Shown here in pieces: positions 1-10,442 of a stretch of DNA of 64,000 nucleotides; positions within the stretch are counted from its first letter, which is position 1, and every line of letters begins with the position of its first letter. This DNA is from Begonia masoniana. Taxonomy: Eukaryota; Streptophyta; Magnoliopsida; Cucurbitales; Begoniaceae. The notes beneath the pieces were generated by a model that searched no databases, had not been told where the DNA came from, and was given only the letters and a program-made list of their open reading frames with translations. A program made the position numbers and the translations under genes. The DNA lies in assembly GCA_022432975.1 (NCBI GenBank), contig CM039502.1, positions 21,663,228 through 21,727,227 on the forward strand, in the 5' to 3' direction.

Positions 1-60
1 ATGATGAAGAGATATCATCATAATGCAGATCTGAGGCATTTGAATCATCATCAGAGGATT

Positions 61-354
61 CTAAGAATAATTGGAAAGTTGAATCCTGGTTTGTTCATCA
101 TGAACTAATTCATTCAACCTTTTGGCTTTGTAACATTTATTAGCATAATGTCCTTGCTGACCACATTTGAAACACTTGATTTTGGATTTTGAAGTTTTGT
201 GGAATTTTCTTCGTTTTTTAGGGAAATTGGGTTGGGGATTATTAATCCTATTGGCTTTTTTCATCCTTCGTTTCTGATTTTGATAAGTTTTATAATTTGG
301 AGATTTATGATATTTTGTCTTATCTCTTGGTCTTTTAGGATAAGTAATTGGCAT
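61..354 (-). pseudogene. Endogenous caulimovirid coat protein, C-terminal zinc-knuckle part
   Basis: A 97-codon open stretch, rich in lysine and arginine, with one CCHC zinc knuckle (CFKCGQQGHYANKC, about residues 61-74). This is the usual C-terminal end of the caulimovirid coat protein, which binds nucleic acid in the capsid. It lies downstream of, and on the same strand as, the coat-protein core at 528-2003. The intervening 355-527 also translates as coat-protein-like sequence but in shifted frames, so the gene is frameshifted. Past residue 97 an Asp/Ser-rich acidic tail runs to the window edge in another frame, suggesting one more frameshift near 61. The family call is firm at the level of a pararetroviral or retrotransposon Gag-like coat protein; the exact genus is not. 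Confidence 0.75.
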
Positions 355-527
355 GTCATAGGCAAATTGTTGACATAATTCACCTATTTCCTGTTTGCCA
401 GTAAGATTTTATTTTTTCAATTGGTATTGTAACTTCATATCGTTGCATAACGATATACCTTCTTGGAGACAGATAGTGACAAGATGGCCATAAGTACAAT
501 TATCCCAAGGAATATTTTGACCATGAT
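355..527 (-). pseudogene. Frameshifted linker of the viral coat-protein gene
   Basis: No uninterrupted frame. Conceptual reading of the minus strand gives coat-protein-like words (tyrosine-glycine, then a Cys-Asn-Asp-leucine-lysine segment) typical of the region just before the zinc knuckle, split over frames. It joins the core and knuckle pieces of the same decayed viral gene. Confidence 0.5.
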
Positions 528-2003
528 TCAAATCACTGAGTTTTTGTTTAACTCGATTGGCAAATTGAGGTGGTAATCCCTCAATAAATTTGGATTTCCA
601 ATAAGGAGTATTAGCATCAGTTCTTTGGTAATAAAAACATCTTTATACCAACGAAAATTGGTTAAAGATCTACATTTGAGATTTTGTAACAATTCAGTGC
701 CTCTTTCATGACGCTGTTCAATAGAACCTACGAAATGAAGAATGATAGTTTGGATAAGTGTATAAACACTATCTTGTTGTTGGGAAGTAGTTTGTTGAGT
801 GTGACTCCTTCCAGTAGAGTCCACTGATTCAGAAGTTTGACTTTTTAATTTGACAACATTAATGATTTCATTTCTTTGAAGTGGAGTGAGAATGTTGTCC
901 CACCAACCTTTGAGACCACCTGTGAAACCACTAATAAAGATAGCTATATCTTTATCAGTGTTTTGAGAGGCCCTACAAACACTGGCATACATCATCATTT
1001 TGTGAAGGACTTCGTAAATTTGATATTCAGATAAACTATCTATGTTCCATTCATAAATAGTTTTGGCCGAATAGGCTGTCTGACTTTTGAAAAAGTTTTC
1101 TTCCCAAAGAAGATCAGAAGGTGTTGGTCTAGGATAATAAGTTCGTCGAAACAAATCACCACCTAATTGATCTTTGTATTTGATGCGATTTAGAGATAGA
1201 TTTTGGATATTCATAGAAGGATCTTCATATTTTGGAAATGCAATTTGCATATCATGAATATTTTCTAGATCAGAATCCAAATCGGATTCACTAGAGGATT
1301 CATTAGATTGGTAATTGATAGTTGAAAGATTAATAGACTTTAATCTTTTAACTAATTCATCCATGAATTCATTTTCTTTGTTGGGATTTTTGAAATTAAA
1401 ATTGGAAAGAAATATTGGAGGCTTTAAATCTGGTTGACTAATAATAACCTCTTTGGTGCCTGAAGAAGATGCGACAGTGTCAATGGGTTTAACTGTTGGA
1501 TGTTCTTCAGTTAATTTGTCAATTTGCTTTTCAATTCTTTGGAGTTGATTACCAACAGTTCTTAAATGAATGTTGGTATAATTAATTTGTTTACTAATGG
1601 TGGATTCGATAATTACATCTTTATCTTTGGAAGAGGTATCCACTAAAGGAATTGCTTCAATTGTGGATGTTTGATCTTGATTAGTCACTTTGATTGGCTC
1701 TAAAGGAGGATGAACGGATTTGATAGTTCCTGATTTAGTGTGCCAAGTAATTTGAAATTTTTCATATTCTTCTAAGATAGCAATAAAAGAGGATTGGATT
1801 GGAATATAGTCATTCCAATACCATTGTTGGAAAAGCTTCACTGTTTGTTCAGCTTGAAGATTGGAATAATATTTTTCTTTAATAAGATGAAATTGGTAAG
1901 GATGATATTTGGCAGCCAGCCATTGATGAAACATTTTATTGGAAAGATTTTGGTATTCTGTACTTAGAACTTCTCGATTGAAAGATCCAGGTGAAAAATC
2001 CAT
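528..2003 (-). pseudogene. Endogenous caulimovirid coat protein core
   Basis: A 491-codon open frame. The N-terminal third has tryptophan/tyrosine-rich segments. A low-complexity Ser/Glu/Asp stretch follows (about residues 234-250), then a conserved core with WNIDSLSEYQIYEVL (about 320-334) and FISGFTGGLKGWWDN (about 359-373). The GFTG-LKGWWDN block is a hallmark of petuvirus/florendovirus-type coat proteins and related Gag cores. The frame ends at 528 because of a frameshift; the zinc-knuckle end of the same gene lies at 61-354. It overlaps the preceding frame (2003-2251) by the ATG/stop junction, as adjacent caulimovirid frames often do. As a long open frame with a broken C-terminus it is an endogenous copy, not a functional gene. 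Confidence 0.8.
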
Positions 2004-2284
2004 TAGAGATTGAAATTCATTTCGGATGCTGTTGGAGAATCATCCTTTTGAAATTTGTCATCCTGACCTAATTTGGGATGTTTATAAACTCCATGAGAAA
2101 TTTGTTCTTTTGCAATATGAAGTTCTTCAATATTGGGTAATTGGGATTGGGAATCCAATTTGGTATGACTAGAAACAGAATGTCTTGAACTAGAAGGATC
2201 TAGTGGGCGATAAGGAGGAAAACTAGATCTAGCTGACAGGCTTCTAGACAATGAAATTCTCTTTAATAATGGTTTGATACGTCA
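2003..2284 (-). pseudogene. Short frame upstream of the coat protein, probably movement-protein C-terminus
   Basis: An open stretch of about 93 codons, Ser/Arg/Pro-rich at the start (SRSLSARSSFPPYRP). It has no good ATG and simply opens after a stop near 2285. In caulimovirids with fused or adjacent movement and coat genes, the segment before the coat protein is the variable movement-protein tail, so I infer that identity from position only. The body of the movement protein is absent on this strand; its N-terminal part lies on the opposite strand at 3094-3507. The break near 2270-2290 is therefore a rearrangement point. Confidence 0.45.
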
Positions 2285-2345
2285 TCCATGACGTTTTTAA
2301 TTTGTTTGCTTGTAAGCTCCTCCTCTATATAAGGAGCCTTTGTTT
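2272..2345 (+). promoter_or_regulatory. 35S-like pararetrovirus promoter
   Basis: Two TGACG-type words (cgtcatccatgacg, 2279-2293) resemble the as-1 activating element. About 30 bases on, ctcctctatataaggagcc (2316-2334) is a strong TATA box in the same context as the CaMV 35S core promoter (CTCTATATAAGGA). Spacing and order match caulimovirid promoters. It drives in the plus direction, toward the primer-binding site and movement-protein start. Confidence 0.75.
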
Positions 2346-3093
2346 ATTTTGTTTCTCAAGTTTTTAGAGTTTGCCTTCTCTCTACTGAAAAAACTCTAGT
2401 GTGCTTGCGCTCACTTGTAAGTAAAATTTCTCTTGTTTAATATTTACTTTTTCTTCTTCTTTTATATGTTATTATCTGTTAAACGAATCTGTTAAACGAT
2501 CCTCTCCCCTATTTGGTATCAAAGCCAGGATGGTAGGCTAAACAATTGTTAATTCATGGAGTGATTAAAGCATAAAGGTTTTAAGAAGAATCTTTTTAAT
2601 ATAATTTGAAATGTGTAATAGCCAATACGATAATTAATGTCTATCAATACGATGATTTGGTGTTACCAATAAGATGAGTTGATTACACCAATAAGTTTCT
2701 TTGATACTTTCTTTATAATTCTGTGTACAATATTAACACTAGGTTTGTTAATATTTTCAAATGAATCTTCTTGTGTCACGTCGGGGTTGTTGCCGTTGTT
2801 GCCGTGGAAGGCTGTTAGGCATTTACACCCAATTACGTGATATTGAAGAATTGTTCTAAAGTATTAAGGAATTAATTTCTTTGAGATAGATTGTGTTGAT
2901 ATGGGTTATTCACAGACTTTTATAGAAAGTGTTAAAGGAACAACACGGTGTTATCTTCAAATCAATACGGTAAGATCAAAGAAATCAATAAGATAGAAAT
3001 CTGTTATCAATAAGGTCTATTATAGTATTTCAAATTATATTTCAAAGATTAGTCTTAAAAAGATTATGTACTTATTCATGAATGAATTAACTT
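2346..3093 (+). other. Pararetroviral leader region
   Basis: Non-coding stretch between the 35S-like TATA box and the movement-protein frame. It holds the primer-binding site and several short dispersed repeats of a CAATACGAT/CAATAAGAT word (near 2622, 2644, 2665, 2688, 2961, 2986 and 3007). No long open frame. A long structured leader is normal for pregenomic RNA of this family; the repeats are unexplained. Confidence 0.55.
2514..2530 (+). other. Viral tRNA-Met primer-binding site
   Basis: tggtatcaaagccagga matches the 3' end complement of plant initiator tRNA-Met, with one change from TGGTATCAGAGCC. It lies about 180 bases after the TATA box, within the transcribed leader, where caulimovirids carry the minus-strand DNA primer site. 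Confidence 0.75.
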
Positions 3094-3507
3094 TTGGCAA
3101 AGATAGATCTTTCTACTATATCAAATAATTCTACAAAGAATGAACAAATCATTGAAGTTTCTCAAAAATTTCAACTAAACAAATGGGCCATTCCTGAAGT
3201 CGAAACTAAGGAAATCTACAAATTAGGAACCTTTGAATTCCTTTTCAAAAATGCTATCAAAATATCTGAACAAACCCTTTGTTTAGATTCTACAGATAAA
3301 ACCATTAAACTTCTTAGTTTAAAAGATATTCAAAAATATTTTCGCAAATATAAATATATCCATATAGGATTAATCCAAATTGCTTTTAAACCCTTAACAT
3401 TACCAGATTTAAATGCTAGTATTCTTGCAAATCTTAGAGATTGTCGGAATCAAAACTTTAAGAATTCTCTTATGGGAGTTATTCAAACGAGTCTTTGTCA
3501 TGGACCA
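3094..3507 (+). pseudogene. Endogenous caulimovirid movement protein, truncated
   Basis: About 138 codons open from a stop at 3088, with no ATG at the start. The reading contains the 30K-superfamily movement-protein signature: KYIHIGLIQIAFKPLT (about residues 88-103), then a LRDCRNQNF...GVIQTSL...HGP block near the end. Caulimovirid movement proteins form tubules through plasmodesmata. A full-length protein is well over 300 residues. This copy stops where coding sequence runs into a TA microsatellite (about 3507-3521) and then retrotransposon LTR, so the C-terminal half is gone. Confidence 0.8.
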
Positions 3508-4086
3508 TATATATATATATAAAGTCCTTTAGCTGAGCACTCTGTGTGCGTAGTCTAAAATTCCAGAATCAAAATAACCAGATTTGGTCTAGAACTACTC
3601 CCAAACAGTTATAATAAAGTCCAGAATCGAATCAGAGATGCCTTTATTAAACTCGGGTTATAAACGTTACTACTATTATTCTGTCATTGAAGAATCTGAA
3701 ATCCCAGCTCCAGCAGAAAACAGAGCTCAATGTAAACAACCAGTAACTACATTGCCAAAGTTTTACCTAGAGTGTGGATTGTCGAGGTGGAGGCTGAAGA
3801 ATCAGTCGCCGATGAGAGAGTCGCTGGCAGAGGGAGACAGCTCGGGGGAACGAGAGAACGCAGAAGGGAATGTCGGCTACAGTGAGATTTTGGTGAGGTT
3901 TAAGAGTTTCCACTTTCTATTTATATTAAATCCAATCATCCTTAATTACAATTTTGCCACCCAACCTAGATTTTCAACACAAGCAATTAATTAAGTCTTG
4001 GCATAAATTTCAAACCGAAAAGGTCAAAATAAACATGACTGTTAAAACAGTTAAAAATCACCTGGTCAAACTTGTCAGATGTTACA
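3508..4086 (-). mobile_element. Element B 3' LTR remnant
   Basis: Matches 26040-26618 (the start of the B 5' LTR) almost base for base, including the run beginning cctttagctgagcactctgtg after a TA repeat and the end gatgttaca at 4086. Read on the minus strand it begins TGTAAC. The rest of this LTR (what should extend further left) is missing; the sequence changes to the viral remnant at the TA microsatellite. Open frames in it (3638-3994, and its copy at 26164-26526) are LTR sequence, not genes. Confidence 0.85.
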
Positions 4087-4148
4087 TTCACCCATCCTTA
4101 AATAAAATTTTCGTCCTCGAAAATTGCTCAAACAAAGAGCTCTGGATA
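4087..4148 (-). other. Element B polypurine tract and end of internal region
   Basis: On the minus strand this reads GAGGACGAAAATTTTATTTAAGGATGGGTGAA directly before the LTR start (split over 4087-4118). This is the usual plant chromovirus pattern of GAGGACGAAATTT...AAGG-GGG then TGTAAC. It is separated from the rest of the B internal region by the insertion of element A. GGATA at 4144-4148 is the left target-site duplication of A. Confidence 0.8.
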
Positions 4149-6563
4149 TGTAACGACCCCAGTAGAGCCGAGACCAAATCATGACTCTTTTAGAATTGAC
4201 CATATATCCTTAACTTTCCTTTGATCTCTTTTTTTTATATTTTTCTTTTTTTTTATCATAACTTAGTTCAAGACATCACACGTGATTCATTAGGCATCGC
4301 CCAGCAGCGTAATACATGACATCTCTGTCGGCGGACACGGGCGTTTCACGTGCATAATTAAAACATCGCCCGGTCACTAAACGACAAAACATTACTTATA
4401 TCCTCCGGTAAAGAGAACACCTACATCGCCCGGTCACTAAGCGACAAAACATCACTTATATCATCCAGTAAAGAGAACACCTACATCGCCCGGTCACTAA
4501 GCGACAAAACATCACTTATATCATCCGGTAAAGAGAACACCTACATCGCCCGCCCGGTGATCAACAATCATTCACTATCCACCGATGACGTTAGCCGGAT
4601 GATGTCTTCATCCATCAAAGGCATCATCCGGTGGACAGGTGCAATGCACTTGACTCACTTACCTCATCTGACAGGAGACATCATCCAGTGAACGAACGAC
4701 TAAATACTTTACTTACATCATCCGGCGAGTAAACACTCGACATCATCCGATGACGCCAGCCGGAAGACTCAAACGATTAACTTCTATCATTCGACATCCG
4801 CCGATGATGTCAGCCGGATGATACACTCATCCGACTCCTATCACTCAGCAGTAAAACATGATAATCATCAAGCAACTTCAACCAACAGAAAGGTACCCCG
4901 ACTCTCATAGATTTCAACTTGGTAGGCATAAACCTTAACTAATAAAATCATAGACTCATTCAGGATACGTGAAGCGGAAGACTTAGTTAAAATAACTCTT
5001 TCCATATTCTTATAATCATTCCTAGACTCAGTAGTTAAACCAGACAATTTCAAAAGCTCAATGTTAAAATATATTCTCATCCTACTTATACTTCCACATT
5101 CGTAATCATCACAAAAATCATAGGAACATTAACCAGGGGGGTCTTGTTCGCCATCCAGCCACAGAATTGCACCCTGAACACCTTCCAGCAACCAAACTCA
5201 GACATCTTCATTAACTTTGAGATCCTCACGTGAAAACTCGTCACCTACATCATGAGGTTTAAACTATAAGCCTAATGCTTAGTAAGGAATGCGAACTAAC
5301 AAGTATTCATGCATGTACAGTTAAGAGAAAACATGTTCATGATCATTTATCATTCTTGTTTTTGTTCATCATTTTCATCATATGGATTAAGGGAGGATTT
5401 GTGCCATAAAAGGGGGGTTGACAGTGATTTTGATCATATTCCCTTTCGGGTCATATTCATGGTCCCTCTTTGGACTGTGACATGCGTCAACCCACCCCCA
5501 ACCCTCACTTAATCATGTTGTATGGGATCGTTTTCATATTCATTCTCATATCTTGTTCATGGAGAAAACATATTCATAAATCATTTTCATGTGCTTGCGA
5601 AGTAAATCATGATGCATGACATGAATGTTCTTAAATCATCAGACTATGAAAATTATCATACTAGATAGTCGACTTCATGGGCTCTAACAGAACATCACAT
5701 AACATAGTACTCAAACATCCATAAATCATCCAAGTACAAACCATCTTACTAACTTAAAATAAACATCAACATAAGTAACAGACAATAGCTTAAATAACTT
5801 CTAATCATCGTATCAGTTTCTACCTAGCATCCTTATGATATAGGGCCTTAATGGCCGGGAATCCTACACATTCACTTACCTGGTTTCCTTAGCAACTTGA
5901 GCTCCTTTTCTTCAGACTTCTTCACCTAAAACATTCACATTGCAGTAGTTAAAATGAAAATCCTAATAGTCCTAATCACAAATCATCCTAGAATCTAATA
6001 ACTAAAGTCATTCCCAAATCCCTTAGTCTAGTTCTCTGTGTGCAGTCTGAAATCCAAAACCAAAACAGCTGGGTTCAACTAACAATTAATCAGGGTCGTT
6101 TATATTAAATGTCCAGAATCGATTCGGAAATGCCATCACCAAACACCGTTAGAAATGTTCCTAATATCCGGCCATTGAAGAATCTTGAGACATTGGGTTC
6201 TAGTTGAAAACAGAGTTCCAAACAACTACATGGCAACTACATTGACTAAGTCTTACCTCGAATGTAGGCTATCGGAGTGGAGGCTGGAGAAATCGATCAC
6301 CAAAGAGGGAATCGCCGGCAGAGAAAAGTTCTGGAAGCGCGGGAATCGCCGAGAGGGAATGTCGGCTACAGTGGGGTTTAAGTAAGGTTTAAGGTTTCCA
6401 TTTTCTATTTATATTAATAAGATCCTTCCTAATTACCATTTTGCCACCCCAAAATTAGAAATCAAATAAACTTTTGCATTAAAATTAAATTCAAGTATTA
6501 ATAATAAAGGTGATAGTTAATTCCGTTAAGAAAATCACCTGGCAGAGATTGTCGGGTGTTACA
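4149..6563 (-). repeat. Element A 3' LTR (complete)
   Basis: 2415 bp from tgtaacgacccc to gtcgggtgttaca. Contains about three tandem copies of a roughly 60-bp unit (catcgcccggtcactaa..., 4366-4545), then dispersed catcatccgg/gatgacg words (4545-4850), then the conserved LTR block with the motif cacctacatcatgagg (5241-5256) and a donor-like AGGTAAGT on the minus strand (5875-5882). The region 5000-6563 is matched by 10443-12023. Confidence 0.85.
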
Positions 6564-6603
6564 TCCACCCCTCCTTAACAAAATTTTTGTCCCCGAAAAT
6601 TGT

Positions 6604-8787
6604 TCAAGTAAAGAGTTCTGGATACTTGTCCAACATGTCCTGCTGTTGCTTCCAAGTGGCTTCTTCAATATCATGATTCACCCATAAGACTTTCACCAGT
6701 GGAATTTCTTTATTCCGAAGAGTCTTCACTGCAGACTCCATAATCCTTACTGGTTTCTCTTCATACTCTAGGGTCGGCTCGATATCGATTCCAGTTGGTT
6801 CAACAACATGTGCTGGATCACGTATGCATTTCCTTAACATTGACACATGGAAGACATTATGTACCTTTTCCAGTGATGGAGGCAATTGCAGTTTGTAAGC
6901 TGTACTGCCAATCCTAGCTAAGACGGGGAATGGTCCAATAAATCGCGGATTAAGCTTTCCCTTCTTACCAAATCTTAAAACTCCCTTAAAGGGTGAAATC
7001 TTTAGAAAAACTTCATCTCCAACAGCAAATTCAAGATCTCTCCTTCTTTGGTCTGCATAACTCTTCTGTCGGCTTTGTGCAGTCATCATTCTCCTCCTAA
7101 TAACGACAATCTTTTCTGACATCTGCTGCAAAATCTCGGGTCCAAGGAGTTTTGCTTCACCAACTTCATCCCAGTATAAGGGTGATCTACATTTCCTACC
7201 ATACAACGCCTCGTAGGGTGCCATACCGATAGTGGACTGGTAACTATTGTTATAGGAGAATTCAATTAAGGGCAAATGTTGACTCCAAAATATCTGGAAA
7301 TCTAGCACACATGCTCTCAACATATCCCCGAGTATCTGAATTGTCCGCTCAGATTGTCCATCGGTTTGTGGGTGAAAAGCAGTGCTGAAAGATAACTTCG
7401 ATCCTAATGTGCCCTGAAGACTCTGCCAAAATCTTGAGGTGAACCTGGGATCACGGTCAGAGACTATAGATATCGGAATCCCATGCAGTCTAATAATTTC
7501 TTGAACATACAAATCAGCAAGCTGGTCCATCGTATATGTTGTCTTCACGGGTAGGAAGTGAGCTAACTTTGTCAATCTGTCAACCACAACCCAGATGCTG
7601 TCATGACCTTTAGTTGTCTTAGATAGTCCAACAACAAAATCTATGGCAATGTTTTCCCATTTCCATTCGGGGATCGGTAAGGGTTGAAGGGTATCTCTTG
7701 GTCGTTGGTGCTCTACTTTAACTTGTTGGCATACAAGACATGACTCCACATACTTGGCAATATCCCTCTTCATATTTGGCCACCAATAATGTAACCTTAA
7801 ATCCCGATACATCTTGGTGTTACCAGGGTGTACAGAGAAAGGGGATGAGTGAGCCTCAGCCAAGATCAACTCACGCAACTCCTTGTCACTGGGAATGTAC
7901 CATCGATTCCTAAATTTATAAATACCATCATGGGAGAGACTGAATTCAGAGGAGGCGTCCTGCAACTTACTCATCATGCTATTATTTTTCTCCGAATTTT
8001 TTTGTTGTGTCTCCTTGATCTTGTCCAAAATAGTTGGTCTAATTGTAACATTGGCAAGTAAGGCTGACAACTCAGAAACCATTTCCAATTCAAATTTCTG
8101 AACCTCCGACCTCAAGGGTACAGACATGGTTGATAACGTAGGTTGCATTGTTGTCGACATTCTGCTCAAAGCATCGGCTACAGCATTAGCCGGGTGATAC
8201 TTGATTTCGAAGTCATAATCCTTAACAAATTCCAACCAACGTCTTTGCCTCATGTTTAATTCCTTTTGGGTGAATAGGTACTTCAGGCTCTTATGGTCAG
8301 AAAACACCTCACACTGCTGACCATATAAATAGTGTCTCCAAATCTTTAGTGTCAAAACAACTGCGGCTAACTCTAAATCATGAGTGAGATAATTCTGTTC
8401 ATAACTCTTCAGCTGCCTAGAGGCATACGCCACGACCTTTCCTTCTTGCATCAAAACACACCCCAGTCCAACTTTGGATGCATCACAGTAAACACTAAAC
8501 TTTCCTTCTTCGGTTGGTAGAGTCAGTAGCGGGGCTGTCGTCAACTTCAACTCAAGTGTTTGGAAGCCTTCTTCACAAGCTTCAGTCCAAGAGTACTTGG
8601 TGTTCTTCTTTGTTAAATTAGTTAAAGGCTTAGCTATCATAGATAATCCCTTAATGAACTTTCTATAATAACCTGCCAAACCAAGGAAACTACGGACTTC
8701 ACTGACATTCTTTGGCTGTGGCCAGTCCTTAACAGCCTGAATCATGGTTGGATCTACTGATATATATACCCTCAGCAGAAACGACAT
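6604..8787 (-). pseudogene. Element A pol: RT end, RNase H, integrase, chromodomain
   Basis: 727-codon open frame. Domains in order: end of reverse transcriptase/connection; RNase H with [15 protein letters not shown] (about residue 100) and [21 protein letters not shown]; integrase zinc finger (H-x4-H-type [11 protein letters not shown]...CLVCQQ); integrase core with the D,D,E residues in [15 protein letters not shown] and QSERTIQ; a GPF-type linker (NPRFIGPF); a C-terminal chromodomain (about the last 50 residues, [17 protein letters not shown]...[12 protein letters not shown]). The chromodomain targets chromovirus integration to heterochromatin. The frame opens only after a frameshift near 8770, where a TA run is four bases longer than in element B. 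Confidence 0.9.
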
Positions 8788-8851
8788 GACCTAAAAAGTT
8801 GACCTTATCTAGCCAGAACTCACACTTAGACAACTTGGCATAAAGTTGTTG

Positions 8852-9463
8852 CTATTTTAATGTCGTCAAAACTATTCTTAGATGTTCTGCATGGTCAGCC
8901 TCAGTACGTGAGCATATAAGGAAGTCATCTATAAAAACAATCACAAACTTGTCCAAATACTCACGAAACACACTATTCATCAAGTTCATAAAAGCTGCGG
9001 GTGCATTTGTCAAACGAAACGACATAACAAGAAATTCATAATGTCCATAGTGGGTCCTGAAGGCTGTCTTTGGTATATCACTCTCCTTAAACTTCAGTTG
9101 GTAGTAACCCGAGCGTAAGTCAATCTTTGAAAACACCTTAGCTCCTTGTAACTGGTCAAAAAAATCATCAATTCGGGGTAAAGGATATTTATTCTTAATT
9201 GTCAACTTGTTTAGCTCTCTGTAGTCAATGCACATTCTAAGAGAACCATCATTCTTCTTAACGAATAAAACAGGTGCACCCCAGGGAGAACTACTAGGGC
9301 GTATAAATCCCTTGTCTACTAATTCCTGTAGTTGGACTTTTAATTCCTTTAATTCAACAGGTGCCATACGGTAAGGATTCTTAGATACAGGTAATGCCTC
9401 GGGATATGTATCAATCACAAACTCTATTTCTCTATCAGGTGGTAATCCTGGCAAATCATCCAA
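8852..9463 (-). pseudogene. Element A reverse transcriptase fragment
   Basis: 203 codons of Ty3/gypsy reverse transcriptase: [56 protein letters not shown] and the catalytic FVIVFIDD (the YxDD box, as FIDD). One conserved glycine in the SFGLTNAP motif reads arginine (SFRLTNAP), which would probably harm the enzyme. A stop ends it at 8852; the remaining polymerase sequence continues in a different frame. Confidence 0.88.
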
Positions 9464-9481
9464 AAATGCTTTAGGGAACTC

Positions 9482-10072
9482 TCAGACTATAGAAATATCT
9501 TGTAATTCTATCTTATTCTTCACCCAAATATCCATTATACTAGCTAGGTAACTTTCACAGCCATCTTTCAATATCCGTTGAGTCTCTAGTGAGGATATAA
9601 TCAGTATTTTACTTATTTTTGGGATAGCTTGGAAGGTATACCAATCTCCATTTTGGGGTCGAAACTCAACTAATCCAGACCTACAACTTATTGTGGCATA
9701 GTGTCTGGATAACCAATCCATTCCTAATATGACTTCATATCCCTTCATGTCAATTACAATTAGTTCTACATATAACTTCTTATCTCCTAAGGATACAATG
9801 TCACCCTTCACTATCTGTTCAGAATGTAAGGATTTCCCTGACGGTGACATGACACTATATGGCCTATCAGCTGGTAAGTATCTTAACTTATGCTTACAGA
9901 CAAACAGGGTTGCTATAAATGAGTGGGTGGCCCCCGTGTCTATAAGTGTGTAAGCAGAAATACCACAGACCATAATTGTACCTGTTATGACCGTATACTG
10001 CACAGCATCTTCGTCCTCCATCATAGCAAAGACTCTGGGTGCTTTTCTTGCTCGATTGGGGTCTGGTGGCAT
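9482..10072 (-). pseudogene. Element A aspartic protease
   Basis: 196 codons. Contains the retropepsin active site [10 protein letters not shown] and the flap/[11 protein letters not shown] motif. Follows the gag zinc knuckle at about 10080-10140 ([13 protein letters not shown]). It is separated from the RT frame by a stop near 9480, so the ancestral polyprotein is broken here. Confidence 0.88.
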
Positions 10073-10442
10073 GGGGCAGTCTCTGACTACATGTCCAACC
10101 TTGTCACATCTGTAGCATCGGCCAGAGTGTAGCTTGCACTCGCCATAGTGGTTCTTCTGGCAGTTTGAGCATAGAGGGGCTAATGGTCGTTTTCCTTTTC
10201 CTTGATCATCATTTGGATTGAAGGGTCTCTTTATACCTTGCTATTGCTGTTGTGGTCCTCTGTTCTGTTGCGGTTGCCATCCTTTGTTCTGACGTGGTGG
10301 CGGCTGAGCCTCCTTAATGAACTTCCTTGGCTGTTCTCACTGTGCATATGTTGTTATCTCGGCTTCTTCTAGTTCCAAGGCCTTAGCCGTCACCTCACCA
10401 TATGGTATATAATGTATTCTAGCAGTCTTTACTCTCATATAC
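10073..10442 (-). pseudogene. Element A gag C-terminal remnant
   Basis: Translates to the gag C-terminus of B's family, with a Gln/Pro-rich linker and a CCHC knuckle, but contains in-frame stops. It ends abruptly at the LTR junction 10442/10443, so the gag matrix/capsid part is deleted. Confidence 0.75.

Noticed and set aside
2003..3094. Bidirectional promoter between two host genes
   Set aside because: Both flanking readings match caulimovirid proteins and a tRNA-Met primer site lies in the leader.
3638..3994. 118-codon frame, repeated at 26164-26526
   Set aside because: Both copies lie in the LTRs of element B; similarity reflects LTR identity, not a gene family.
6185..6385. Frame repeated at 11645-11929
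   Set aside because: Corresponding positions of the two LTRs of element A; not coding.
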